Below, piece by piece: positions 25,521-33,821 of a stretch of 64,000 nt of DNA. Within the stretch, counting starts at the first letter, position 1. Each line of letters starts with the position of its first letter. This DNA is from Streptomyces antnestii (lineage in GTDB: Bacteria; Actinomycetota; Actinomycetes; Streptomycetales; Streptomycetaceae): NCBI RefSeq assembly GCF_004005495.1, contig NZ_RZYA01000009.1, positions 242,634 through 306,633 of the forward strand, given 5' to 3'. The position numbers were made by a program, and so were the translations under genes. Under the pieces are notes generated by a model that saw only the letters and a list, made by a program, of their open reading frames with translations, was not told where the DNA came from and did no database searches.

Positions 25521-26855
25521 TCAGGCCGGCGGGGTGCGCAGGGCGAGGACGGCCATGTCGTCGTGACCGTCGCTGGGGTGGTGATCGGCCAGCGCCTGGA
25601 CGAGTTCCGGCAGGGGCAGGGCGGCGTACTCGGTGGCGAGGCCGGCGAGCTCGTCGAGGCTCTCGTCGATCGACCGGGCGGGGTGTTCGATCAGCCCGTC
25701 CGTGAAGAAGACGACGGTGGAGCCGGGGGGCAGATAGCGGAAGTGGTCGGGGCGGGGTTGGTCCGCGTCGACCCCGAGCGGCAGCCCCGGCTCGGCGAAG
25801 AGGGATTCCGCCCCGTGCCCGGGGACGATCAGCAGGGGCGGGACGTGGCCCGCGGTGCTCCAGTGGAGGCGCCAGCCCGGACCGGACGGTTCGATACGGG
25901 CCAGTGTCGTGGTGGTGACGGGGTTGCTCGTGATGGCCTGGAGTGTGCGGTCGAGCTGGGCGAGGACGGCACCGGGTGCGCTGACCCGTTCGAACAGCAG
26001 GGCGCGCAGCATGTTGCGGGTGGAGGCCATGGACGCCGCGGCCCGCAGATCGTGACCGACGACGTCACCGATGACGACCGCCACGACGTTTCCGGGCAGC
26101 GGGATCGCGTCGTACCAGTCACCGCCGAGCTGGCTGGGCTCGGTCGCGGGCCGGTAGATGGCGGCCGCGGTGAAAGGCCGCAGGTCGGGAAGCGTGGGCA
26201 GCAGAAGCCGCTGGAACTGCTCGGCCCCTTCGCGTACGCGCTCGAAGAGGCGGACGTTCTCGATCGCGATCCCGGCGGCACCGGCCAGGGCGACGACGAC
26301 GTTCTCGTCGCGGGCGTCGAAAGGCTGTCCGTCGCGGCGCTCGGAGAGGTAGAGGTCTCCGTAGATCTCACCGCGGACACTGATCGCGACGCCGAGCAGG
26401 GTACGCATGCGAGGGTGGCCCGGCGGGAACCCGGTGGACGCCGGATGGGACAGGATGCTCTCCACGCGCAGGGGCTCGGGGTGGTGGATCAGGTGCCCGA
26501 GAACCCCCAGACCGCGCGGGTATCCGGTCTCGCCCAGAGCGGCGCGCTCCTGTTCGGACAGGCCGGCGGCGATGAACTGCTCCAGGTGACCCCCGGACTC
26601 GTCGAGCACGCCGAGTGCCCCATAGCGGGCGCCCACCAGTTCCATGGCAGTGGTCACGATGCGGTTCAGCACCGCGGGCAGCTCGACCTCCCGGCTGATG
26701 GACACCACCGCGTCGAGCAGGCCCTGGAGCCGGTCCATGACATCGAGCAGGGACCGCAGTTGCTCGTCGATCCGGCCGAGCTCGGCACGCAGACGTTCGT
26801 GCAGGTCGGGACGGTGCGGCTGCCGCGGGCGAGCGCCTCGGTCGATGCCCGCCAT
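25521..26855 (-). CDS. GAF domain PP2C-type (SpoIIE) protein phosphatase
   Basis: 444 residues from the ATG at 26855. Residues about 58-205 are a GAF sensor domain (VLNRIVTTAMELVGARYGAL, AISVRGEIYGDLYLSE). Residues 225-442 are a SpoIIE phosphatase domain with its metal-binding motifs QLGGDWYDAI, VIGDVVGHDL and GHDDMAVLAL. Such proteins dephosphorylate anti-sigma-factor antagonists. No kinase domain is attached. The frame stays open to a TTG at 27062 directly next to the stop of the SRPBCC gene, through a Pro/Gly/Asp-rich segment. A longer start is possible because the ATG lacks a clear ribosome binding site. Confidence 0.85.
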   Translation of the reverse strand: MAGIDRGARPRQPHRPDLHERLRAELGRIDEQLRSLLDVMDRLQGLLDAVVSISREVELPAVLNRIVTTAMELVGARYGALGVLDESGGHLEQFIAAGLSEQERAALGETGYPRGLGVLGHLIHHPEPLRVESILSHPASTGFPPGHPRMRTLLGVAISVRGEIYGDLYLSERRDGQPFDARDENVVVALAGAAGIAIENVRLFERVREGAEQFQRLLLPTLPDLRPFTAAAIYRPATEPSQLGGDWYDAIPLPGNVVAVVIGDVVGHDLRAAASMASTRNMLRALLFERVSAPGAVLAQLDRTLQAITSNPVTTTTLARIEPSGPGWRLHWSTAGHVPPLLIVPGHGAESLFAEPGLPLGVDADQPRPDHFRYLPPGSTVVFFTDGLIEHPARSIDESLDELAGLATEYAALPLPELVQALADHHPSDGHDDMAVLALRTPPA

Positions 26856-27062
26856 CACGAGCACCCGGCCCCGGGACAGCTGGTCTCGATCACTTTCCGG
26901 GCGCGGCGGCCGTGGCTCCGCATCGGGGCCGGGGTCGGGGCCGCCCGTAGGGTCAGCGACGGGGCCGAGGTCTCGGTCGGGGCCGCCCGCAGGATCGAGG
27001 CGTGCATCTGAGCCTCCTCTCGCCAAGGCGCCGGCCCGGCCCGGGTGGCGCGACAGGACCAA

Positions 27063-27548
27063 TCACTCGCCGGAGGCGAGCATGCGCGCGAGCGCGGCGA
27101 GCGAGTCCGGCACCTCCGTTGTCACCAGCATGCGCCCGCGCAGCGGGGCCGCCAGGAACTTCCGGCCCGCCGTCATGGGATGCAGCTCCCAGCTGACGGT
27201 GAGGCGGGACCCCTCCGGTTCCTCGTCGACCTGCCAGAGCCACTCGGCGTGGGACGGATTCTTGTCGTCGGCCTTGGAACGGTGCCGGAAGACGCGGCGC
27301 TGCGGATCGAGTTCCTCCAGCCACGACCGGCTCCGCCACGACGGCAGCCCGGCCGGCCTTACCTTGACGACCCACTCGGCGCCGGGTGCGAGCGCCGCGG
27401 GCCGGTCCAGCACCTTCGTCACGGCGCGGTTCCACTCCGGAAGCCGGTCGAGGTCGGTCACGAGCGCGAACACGTCGTCGGGCGGCGCGCGGAAGGACGC
27501 ACTCAGGGCCCCCGTCAGCCACTTCCCGCTGTTCCTCGGAGCAGCCAC
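27063..27548 (-). CDS. SRPBCC family protein
   Basis: 161 residues from a GTG at 27548 that has AGGAAGCGAGGG just upstream. The frame is open to another GTG at 27605. The helix-grip fold of the START/polyketide cyclase superfamily is visible: ASFRAPPDDVFALVTDLDRLPEWN, then W-V-V-K-V-R-P and a final long helix (VPDSLAALARML). Members bind hydrophobic ligands or aid small-molecule cyclisation. The ligand cannot be deduced. It ends immediately before the possible TTG start of the phosphatase gene and is probably cotranscribed with it. Confidence 0.8.
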   Translation of the reverse strand: MAAPRNSGKWLTGALSASFRAPPDDVFALVTDLDRLPEWNRAVTKVLDRPAALAPGAEWVVKVRPAGLPSWRSRSWLEELDPQRRVFRHRSKADDKNPSHAEWLWQVDEEPEGSRLTVSWELHPMTAGRKFLAAPLRGRMLVTTEVPDSLAALARMLASGE

Positions 27549-27705
27549 GACGCCCTCGCTTCCTGCGGAACGGCGCAGAACCCACCTTCCCGCAGCCCGG
27601 AACACAGCTCACCTATCAGTCATTTAACTCCTCGGGCCCACAGATCGCCCGGGCGTCACGACCGCGCCGACGACGCCCAGGATCTCGGCCCGCCGCCTTT
27701 GATTC

Positions 27706-27731
27706 GACGCATGTCAACATAGACGTATGTC
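27706..27731. promoter_or_regulatory. Direct repeats overlapping the arsR1 start (candidate ArsR site)
   Basis: gacgcatgtc (27706-27715) and gacgtatgtc (27722-27731) are repeated with one mismatch, 16 bp apart, covering the start codon. A ttgatt element lies just upstream (27699-27704). The transcript leader must be very short, so a bound repressor here would block transcription. Confidence 0.35.
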
Positions 27732-28083
27732 GAACGTGGAGACGCTGCCCCTGCAGCAGCCTGACGTCACGCCCTGCTGCCCGCCGCTGACCGAGCGGCC
27801 CCTCAGCGCCGAGGAGGCGGTCCGCACGGCCGCGATGTTCAAGGCGCTCGGGGACCCGGTCCGGCTGCGGCTGTTCTCGCTGGTCGCCTCGCACGAAGGC
27901 GGCGAGGCCTGCGTGTGCGACATCTCCGACGTCGGCGTCTCACAGCCGACCGTCTCCCACCACCTGAAGAAGCTCAAGGACGCCGGGCTGCTCACGTCGG
28001 AGCGCCGCGGCACCTGGGTCTACTACCGCGTGGAGCCGTCGATGGTTGCCGCGATGGGGCAGATGCTCGGCACCCGGGGCTGA
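27727..28083 (+). CDS. arsR: ArsR family arsenite-responsive repressor (type with N-terminal Cys pair)
   Basis: 118 residues. A winged helix (VRTAAMFKALGDPVRLRLFSL, SQPTVSHHLKKLKDAGLL, RRGTWVYYRV) forms the ArsR/SmtB fold. Cys17-Cys18 near the N-terminus plus Cys62 and Cys64 (EACVCDI) match the arsenite site of the actinobacterial ArsR subgroup known from Corynebacterium (adjacent Cys pair plus a Cys near the recognition helix). It is convergent with the acr3 gene. The second ArsR encoded nearby is of a different type, so each may sense or control a separate promoter. Confidence 0.88.
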   Translation: MSNVETLPLQQPDVTPCCPPLTERPLSAEEAVRTAAMFKALGDPVRLRLFSLVASHEGGEACVCDISDVGVSQPTVSHHLKKLKDAGLLTSERRGTWVYYRVEPSMVAAMGQMLGTRG

Positions 28084-28139
28084 ACCGCCGGCCCCGCACC
28101 GGCCGCCACCGGGGCGGGACCCCACCCACGCCGCGCAGG

Positions 28140-29261
28140 TCAGGAGCCCGTCGTCACCGCGCCGCGGGCGTCGAACTTCTTGCGCCAGGCCAGCGCGACG
28201 TGGACCAGACCGATCAGCACCGGCACCTCGATGAGCGGGCCGACGACGCCGGACAGGGCCTGGCCCGACGTGACACCGAAGGTGGCGACGGCGACCGCGA
28301 TGGCCAGCTCGAAGTTGTTCCCGGCCGCCGTGAAGGCGAGCGTCGCGGTGCGGTCGTAGGCGAGGCCGAGGCCCTTGCCCAGGAGGAACGTGCCGAAGAA
28401 CATCACGGCGAAGTAGACCAGCAGCGGCAGCGCGATCCGGACCACGTCCACCGGCTGCGAGGTGATCGTCCTCCCCTGGAGGGCGAAGAGGATGACGATC
28501 GTGAAGAGCAGGCCGTACAGGGCCCAGGGGCCGATCTTCGGAAGGAAGCCGGACTCGTACGTCTCACGGCCGAGCCTCTTCTCGCCGACGCGGCGCGTGA
28601 GGAAACCCGCGACCAGCGGGACGCCGAGGAAGATGACCACGTTCAGCGCGATCTTCCCCATCGAGATGTCCAGGCTCCGACCGTCGCCCAGGCCCAGCCA
28701 CTTCGGCAGCAGGTCGAGATAGAACCAGCCCAGCAGGCCGAACGCGACGACCTGGAAGACCGAGTTCAGGGCGACCAGGACGGCCGCCGCCTCGCGGTCC
28801 CCGCACGCGAGGTCGTTCCAGATGATGACCATGGCGATGCAGCGGGCGAGGCCGACGATGATCAGGCCGGTGCGGTACTCGGGCAGGTCCGGCAGGAAGA
28901 TCCAGGCCAGGGCGAACATCACGGCCGGGCCGACGAGCCAGTTGATGACCAGCGACGACACCATCAGCTTCTTGTCGCCGGTGACGGTGTCCAGACGGTC
29001 GTAACGGACCTTCGCGAGGACCGGGTACATCATCACGAGCAGGCCGAGTGCGATCGGCACGGAGACGCCACCGATCCCGACCTTCGCCAGGGCGTCGTTC
29101 AGGCCCGGGATCAGGCGCCCGAGACCCAGGCCGACGCCCATGGCGATGAGGATCCACACGGCGAGGTAGCGGTCGAGGGTGGAGAGCTTGGCGACGACGC
29201 CGGCGCCGGACACCGCCGCGCCCTGGTCGGTCCGCGGGGTGGAGGTGTCGGTGCGGCTCAT
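28140..29261 (-). CDS. acr3: ACR3 family arsenite efflux permease
   Basis: 373 residues with ten predicted membrane helices. The signature RCIAMVIIWNDLACGD, with the essential Cys of TM4, and the later GFLTRRVG and TAAGNNFELAIAVAVA segments identify ACR3. It exports As(III) using the proton gradient. The ATG at 29261 overlaps the stop of the second arsR gene by one base, so the two are translationally coupled. The frame is open further upstream only because of that overlap. Confidence 0.93.
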   Translation of the reverse strand: MSRTDTSTPRTDQGAAVSGAGVVAKLSTLDRYLAVWILIAMGVGLGLGRLIPGLNDALAKVGIGGVSVPIALGLLVMMYPVLAKVRYDRLDTVTGDKKLMVSSLVINWLVGPAVMFALAWIFLPDLPEYRTGLIIVGLARCIAMVIIWNDLACGDREAAAVLVALNSVFQVVAFGLLGWFYLDLLPKWLGLGDGRSLDISMGKIALNVVIFLGVPLVAGFLTRRVGEKRLGRETYESGFLPKIGPWALYGLLFTIVILFALQGRTITSQPVDVVRIALPLLVYFAVMFFGTFLLGKGLGLAYDRTATLAFTAAGNNFELAIAVAVATFGVTSGQALSGVVGPLIEVPVLIGLVHVALAWRKKFDARGAVTTGS

Positions 29262-29566
29262 CAGCAGGGCCTCTTGTTTCCGGCGGCGGCACGGGCCGAC
29301 GCGGCGAGCTCGGCGAACTGTTCGGACAGGCCGGCCAGGACCTCGGGGCACAGCTTGTAGTAGGTGAAGCGGCCGCACGGCTCCGTCTCGACAAGGCCCG
29401 CCTCGCGCAGCACCTTGAGGTGGTTGGAGAGGTTGGTCTGCCTGGCTCCGGTCTCCGCCACGAGGTGCGTCGTGCAGAGCGTCTCCCGGGCGAGCAGGGT
29501 GACGATTTTCAGGCGGAGCGGGTCACCCAGGACCCGGATCACATCAGCGTCGACTGAAGTCAGCAT
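29261..29566 (-). CDS. arsR2: ArsR/SmtB family repressor, second type
   Basis: 101 residues. A compact winged-helix protein (DVIRVLGDPLRLKIVTLLA, RQTNLSNHLKVLREAGLV). It has Cys31, Cys64, Cys73 and Cys101 but not the N-terminal Cys pair of arsR1, so its metal site must differ. It is the first gene of an arsR2-acr3 operon and divergent from arsC. Its own start codon lies in an inverted repeat tcagc/gctga (29560-29573) that could be part of its operator. Arsenite or antimonite as inducer is inferred from the operon. Confidence 0.87.
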   Translation of the reverse strand: MLTSVDADVIRVLGDPLRLKIVTLLARETLCTTHLVAETGARQTNLSNHLKVLREAGLVETEPCGRFTYYKLCPEVLAGLSEQFAELAASARAAAGNKRPC

Positions 29567-29677
29567 GGGCTGATACTTTCACATCGCCCGGCCTGGTCGG
29601 AGCCCGGCCCGGTCGGCCCCTGCACCACCCCCACCGCTCGCTCTCACCGCTCGCTTCACGCCACGAAGGAAGATCCG

Positions 29678-30106
29678 ATGCCCTCCTCCCCGATCGCCTC
29701 CGTGCTCTTCGTCTGCGTCCACAACGCCGGCCGCTCGCAGATGGCCGCCGGATTCCTCGGCCACCTCGCGGGCGACCGGATCGAGGTCCGTTCCGCCGGG
29801 TCGCTCCCGGGTGACCAGGTGAACCCGGCGGCGGTCGAGGCCATGGCGGAGGCCGGCGTCGACATCTCCGGCCAGAACCCGAAGATCCTCACGACGGAGG
29901 CCGTCCAGGCGTCGGACTACGTCATCACCATGGGCTGCGGCGACGCCTGCCCGGTCTTCCCCGGCAAGAAGTACCTCGACTGGGCGCTCGAGGACCCGGC
30001 GGGCAAGGGCGTGGCCTCCGTGCGCCCGATCCGCGACGAGATCAGGACCCGTATCGAGACCCTGATCACCGAGATCGACGCGCGGTACGGCGCCGAAGCG
30101 AAGTAG
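29678..30106 (+). CDS. arsC: Arsenate reductase, low-molecular-weight phosphatase type
   Basis: 142 residues. The active-site loop C-x5-R is at 13-19 (CVHNAGRS), and two more cysteines, Cys87 and Cys91 (GCGDACPVF), can form the relay disulfide of the thioredoxin- or mycothiol-linked enzymes. Asp107 in EDPAGK is the general acid. It reduces arsenate to arsenite for export by ACR3. AAGGAAG precedes the ATG at a good distance. It is transcribed divergently from the arsR2-acr3 operon. Confidence 0.92.
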   Translation: MPSSPIASVLFVCVHNAGRSQMAAGFLGHLAGDRIEVRSAGSLPGDQVNPAAVEAMAEAGVDISGQNPKILTTEAVQASDYVITMGCGDACPVFPGKKYLDWALEDPAGKGVASVRPIRDEIRTRIETLITEIDARYGAEAK

Positions 30107-30219
30107 CCGGGACGTGTGAACCCTGCGAACATCCCCGGCCGCTCGTTCCGCTCTCGCGCCGGCCCCCCATACCGTCTCGGCGGGCACCATTGTCCGGCGC
30201 AGCAAACGGGGAGGGCGCG

Positions 30220-31974
30220 ATGCCGGGACGCAGGCAAGTGCTGGGCCTTGGCGGGTCGTTGGCGGCGGCGGGAGCGCTCGGGTTGCGGCCGGCCCGGGCG
30301 ACTGCGGCACAACGGACCCGTACGAGCGTGGCCGTGCTCGGTGGCGGCGTCGGCGGGCTGACCGCCGCGCACGAACTGGCGGAGCGCGGCTTCGACGTCA
30401 CCGTGTACGACCGGCGCGCCGAATGGGGTGGCAAGGCGCGCAGCTTCCCCGTGCCGGGCACCGCCACCGGCGGCCGCCGTGACCTGCAGGGCGAGCACGG
30501 GCACCGGGGGTTCTTCGGCTTCTACACCAACCTCCCCGACACGATGCGCCGCGTCCCGTTCGGAGACCGGGCCCATGGCGTCTGGGACAACCTGACCACC
30601 GTCCCCTACCTCGCGTTCAACAGGAACGACGGCAAGGGCAGCCTGTTCCTGCCCACGCTGCCGCCGAGCCCCCGCACCCTCGACCCCGGCACACTGCCCG
30701 CCGTCCTGGAGGGACTGCTGCGGATCATGCCCCAACTCCTGCCGCAGGAGGTCGTGTTGCTGGCCCGCAAGCTGGCGATCCTCATGACGAGCTGCGACGA
30801 GCGGCAGTTCGGGCAGTGGGAGCACACGCAGTGGCTGGAGTTCATCGAGGCGGCGGGCAAGTCGGAGTTCTACCGCGTGATGTGGGGCGGCTCGGCGAAG
30901 GTCATCCAGGCACTGCGCCCCGAGACCGCCAGCGCACGGACCTGTGGGCAGGGCATCTCGAAGATCCTCTACGCACTGCTCGGGATGGGACCCGACGGGC
31001 CCTTCGACCGGATCCTCGACGGCCCCACCAGCGAACGCTTCATCGACCCGTGGGTGCGCCACCTGAAGTCGCTCGGGGTCCGCTTCGTCACCGGGCATCA
31101 CGTCGAGTCCCTCGAACTCGGCCCGGACGGACGCATCGCCGCGGCCCACGCGCGTACGGCGGCCGGGCCCGCCCGCATCGACGCCGACTGGTTCGTGGCG
31201 GCCCTCCCCCTGGACCGCGTACGGCAGTTGTGGTCCGCGGAGATCCGGGCGGCCGATCCGCGCCTCGCCGCGATGGACCGGCTGCGCACGACGTGGTGCC
31301 AGGGCATCGTCTTCTACCTGAAGGAGACGTTCCGCGGGCCGCTCGCCCATCTCAGCCTCATGGACTCGCCGTGGGCACTGTGCCCGGTCGGGCAGTCCCG
31401 CTTCTGGTCGGACCCTTTCACCGGGACCTGGGGCGACGGGGTGGCGGCCGACTCCCTGTCCGTCGTCATCTCCGACTGGGAGACACCGGGCATGCTGTAC
31501 GGGCGGCCCGCCCGTCGGTGCACCCCGAAGGAGATCGCCGAGGAGGTGTGGGCGCAGTTGAAGGCGGGTCTGGAGGGCGACGGGGACGTCGTCCTGCCCG
31601 ACGGCAGTGTGCACTCGTGGTTCCTCGACCCGGCCGTCACCCGCGCCGCGGACGGCCAACTCGCCAACGACGACACGTACTTCCTCAATGACGTCTCGTC
31701 CTGGGAACTGCGCGCCGAGGCCGTGACGGCCGTCCCCAACCTCTTCCTCGCCGGCGACCACGTCCGCACGTACAGCAACGTGGACTTCACGTGCATGGAG
31801 ACCGCGAACGAGGCGGGCCGCCGCGCCGCGAACGGCGTCCTGGCCGCGGCGGGCGCCGACGGAGCCGACGAGGTCCGCCTCTTCGCCGGGGCCGAGCCCC
31901 CGGGGTTCGCGGCACTCAAGGCCGTCGACCGGACGCGCTACCAGCTTGGACTGCCGCACACATTGGACTTCTGA
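30220..31974 (+). CDS. Tat-exported FAD-dependent oxidoreductase (amine oxidase/desaturase-like)
   Basis: 584 residues. The start MPGRRQVLGLGGSLAAAGAL is a Tat signal with twin arginines at 4-5, followed by an FAD Rossmann motif VAVLGGGVGGLTAAHELAERG and the second FAD motif YDRRAEWGGKARSF. Near the C-terminus NLFLAGDHVRTYSNVDFTCMETANEAGRRAA closes the FAD site. It resembles the hydroxysqualene dehydroxylase/phytoene desaturase-like group of flavoenzymes. The substrate is unknown. The ATG at 30220 has GGGAGGGC 6 bp upstream. An in-frame codon at 30190 is less likely. It stands alone after arsC and shows no link to arsenic. Confidence 0.83.
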   Translation: MPGRRQVLGLGGSLAAAGALGLRPARATAAQRTRTSVAVLGGGVGGLTAAHELAERGFDVTVYDRRAEWGGKARSFPVPGTATGGRRDLQGEHGHRGFFGFYTNLPDTMRRVPFGDRAHGVWDNLTTVPYLAFNRNDGKGSLFLPTLPPSPRTLDPGTLPAVLEGLLRIMPQLLPQEVVLLARKLAILMTSCDERQFGQWEHTQWLEFIEAAGKSEFYRVMWGGSAKVIQALRPETASARTCGQGISKILYALLGMGPDGPFDRILDGPTSERFIDPWVRHLKSLGVRFVTGHHVESLELGPDGRIAAAHARTAAGPARIDADWFVAALPLDRVRQLWSAEIRAADPRLAAMDRLRTTWCQGIVFYLKETFRGPLAHLSLMDSPWALCPVGQSRFWSDPFTGTWGDGVAADSLSVVISDWETPGMLYGRPARRCTPKEIAEEVWAQLKAGLEGDGDVVLPDGSVHSWFLDPAVTRAADGQLANDDTYFLNDVSSWELRAEAVTAVPNLFLAGDHVRTYSNVDFTCMETANEAGRRAANGVLAAAGADGADEVRLFAGAEPPGFAALKAVDRTRYQLGLPHTLDF

Positions 31975-32045
31975 GCCGAGCTGCCGTCACAGCCGCTCCC
32001 TCGACGCCCTCGACGTCCTCGCGCGGGACGCTTCAGCTGCCGGGC

Positions 32046-32495
32046 CTACCCCGTAAGTTCGCCGGTCGGCACGATGAACGCGATGACCTGGATCGCCGTT
32101 TCCTTGTCCATCTGGGACACGGCCAGGCCGAGCGCGCGGTCACCGCGGTCCCAGAAGATCCCTCTGGTTGTCCCCTGTTCCAGCAGCAGCTCGGTGAACG
32201 GTGACTCCTCACCCCGCGCGAGCCGGGGCGTGATGTCCACCGCATGCGGGGTGCCCCAGGCGGCAGCCGCTGCGGCCTCGTAATCGCGGCACACGGAAGC
32301 AAGTCGCTCCCGCGCCGCCCCGGCCGCCGAACCGTCGTCGTCGTCCCAGAATTCGCCGGACGCCGCGAGTACGACCGCATGCCCGGCCGCGTTGCCGACG
32401 ACGGGCAGGCCACCGTGCACCCACTCGGTCCACGCCCCGGGAAGCGCCTTCGCCTCGAACTCGGCATACAGCGCTTGAAGATCCACATCCGGCAT
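32046..32495 (-). CDS. Hypothetical acidic protein
   Basis: 149 residues from the ATG at 32495; a GTG at 32531 would add 12. I do not recognise a family. It is acidic with mixed helix and strand (ALYAEFEAKALPGAWTEWV, VDITPRLARGEESPFTELLLEQ, TAIQVIAFIVPTGEL), has no signal or membrane segment, and recalls small bacterial immunity-type or SUKH-like proteins only in general shape. It lies 113 bp downstream of the double-glycine leader peptide gene on the same strand, so a common transcript is possible. Confidence 0.6.
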   Translation of the reverse strand: MPDVDLQALYAEFEAKALPGAWTEWVHGGLPVVGNAAGHAVVLAASGEFWDDDDGSAAGAARERLASVCRDYEAAAAAAWGTPHAVDITPRLARGEESPFTELLLEQGTTRGIFWDRGDRALGLAVSQMDKETAIQVIAFIVPTGELTG

Positions 32496-32608
32496 GCCCA
32501 GAGGGTACAGAGCAAAGCTCCCGGCAGGCACGGGTCACCTTGTTCAAGGACCCCGTGCCCGCCAGGAGCTTCACCGTGTCATACAGCCTGCGCCGGTCAG
32601 GCCGATGC

Positions 32609-32818
32609 TCAGAAGGAGACGGCGACGCCCGCCTGGTGGAACTGGCTGAGGGCGCCGATGGCCTCGTTCTGGACCATGCCGGCCTGCGCCAGCACATCCG
32701 CGTCGCTCAGCGACAGGGGGCCGGCGGTGAGGCCGGCGTGCGGGCTCAGGCCACCGGAGACGTTGTCGAGCTCGGCGTCGGACAGCTCGGCGGTGTGAAC
32801 CTGGGGAGCGGAGTTCAT
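32609..32818 (-). CDS. Double-glycine leader peptide, cysteine-free (type A2 lantipeptide-like precursor)
   Basis: 69 residues. Residues 1-23 are a classic double-glycine leader (AELSDAELDNVSGG at 10-23), where a peptidase-containing ABC transporter would cut after Gly23. The 46-residue remainder (LSPHAGLTAG... ending GVAVSF) is rich in Ala, Ser, Gly and Gln and has no cysteine, so lanthionine rings cannot form. Streptomyces genomes carry related small genes often labelled type A2 lantipeptide. The ATG at 32818 has GGAAG about 9 bp upstream. No modification enzyme, transporter or protease gene lies next to it, making it an orphan in this window. Confidence 0.7.
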   Translation of the reverse strand: MNSAPQVHTAELSDAELDNVSGGLSPHAGLTAGPLSLSDADVLAQAGMVQNEAIGALSQFHQAGVAVSF

Positions 32819-33292
32819 GAGGAAAAACTTCCCTTCGCATGGGTGTTTCACAAGGGAGGACCACCGCCGGGGGACAGGCGGAGGCCCGCAGCCACCCGGG
32901 GTGCGACGTTCCCTTTCGGAAACCTTGGCGCGAACCCTGGCGGCGCAATGGATCAAACCACGGAGCGTGCGGGGCATCCAAGCAATCCGAGCTCGCCCCA
33001 CGGCAGTTGAATGCCCGGGTTACTTACCTGTGCGGGTCCGGTCACGAATTGGAGGCACCTTCTCCACATGTGACGACGCGGAGGGAGGTGCTTCATATTG
33101 CGCCCTCATTTTCGAACGGGACACTCCACACCAACAGGGCGCTATCCGACAGCCTCGCGTACACAACCACCACACACCGTGCCGCAGTTGCGCATTCGAT
33201 GTGCAGATTCACCGACTTCGGGCTACCGGCCGGTGCAGGTGAACTGTCGGTCGTCAACCGATAACGGTGTGCAACCCCGGCACCGCTCCCGG
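32819..33292. other. Intergenic stretch, 474 bp
   Basis: No convincing gene, hairpin or repeat seen. It holds the promoter of the leader-peptide gene (minus strand) and downstream sequence of the membrane glutaredoxin-like gene. Base composition is somewhat less GC-rich than in the flanking genes, and the short open frames lack codon bias. Confidence 0.6.
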
Positions 33293-33733
33293 TCACGCGG
33301 ACGGAGGGAGTTGCTCGCGCACCCATCCACGATCGGGGTTGGTGTGCGGGCGGCCCGCCACGACGACGGTCGGTACGGTCTCGTTGCCATCGTTGGCTGC
33401 CCTGACGGCTGCGGCTCCGGCCGGGTCCCGCCAGATGTCGACCCAGTACAACTGGCCGGCGCGGCGGCCCAGCCGGATGCGCAGTCGTATGCAGAACTTG
33501 CAGCCCGGCCGCCAGAAGACGATCGGCCGGCCGTCGGCCGCGCTGCGGCGCTGTGCCTCCAGCGCGCCGATCGACCTGGGGAAGATCAGCGGCGAGTTCA
33601 CGCCTGCGAGCAGCACGAACACCAGCAGGAATGCGGCAGCCGCGCCGGGGCTCCCCTCAAGGGTCAGCCCCGTCACAGCGATTGAGCCGCAGAGCACCAG
33701 CAGCACGGGCAGGATCCAGGCGCGCGTCGTCAT
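33293..33733 (-). CDS. Membrane-anchored glutaredoxin-like protein
   Basis: 146 residues. Two membrane helices at the N-terminus (about 5-23 and 31-50) are followed by a glutaredoxin/thioredoxin-like domain with the redox motif CKFC (WRPGCKFC near 78) and the cis-Pro element NETVPTVVV. It is likely a membrane-tethered thiol-disulfide or NrdH-like redoxin with the active domain on one face of the membrane. Substrate unknown. It is not clearly part of an operon with paaK, which ends 88 bp further along on the same strand. Confidence 0.8.
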   Translation of the reverse strand: MTTRAWILPVLLVLCGSIAVTGLTLEGSPGAAAAFLLVFVLLAGVNSPLIFPRSIGALEAQRRSAADGRPIVFWRPGCKFCIRLRIRLGRRAGQLYWVDIWRDPAGAAAVRAANDGNETVPTVVVAGRPHTNPDRGWVREQLPPSA

Positions 33734-33821
33734 GCTGACGCAGGCTAGCGATGCCGCGGGCTACCGATACGGGAGGCTGTCGGTGCCGCGAGACATTACG
33801 GCGCCCCGGATCCCATCCGAC

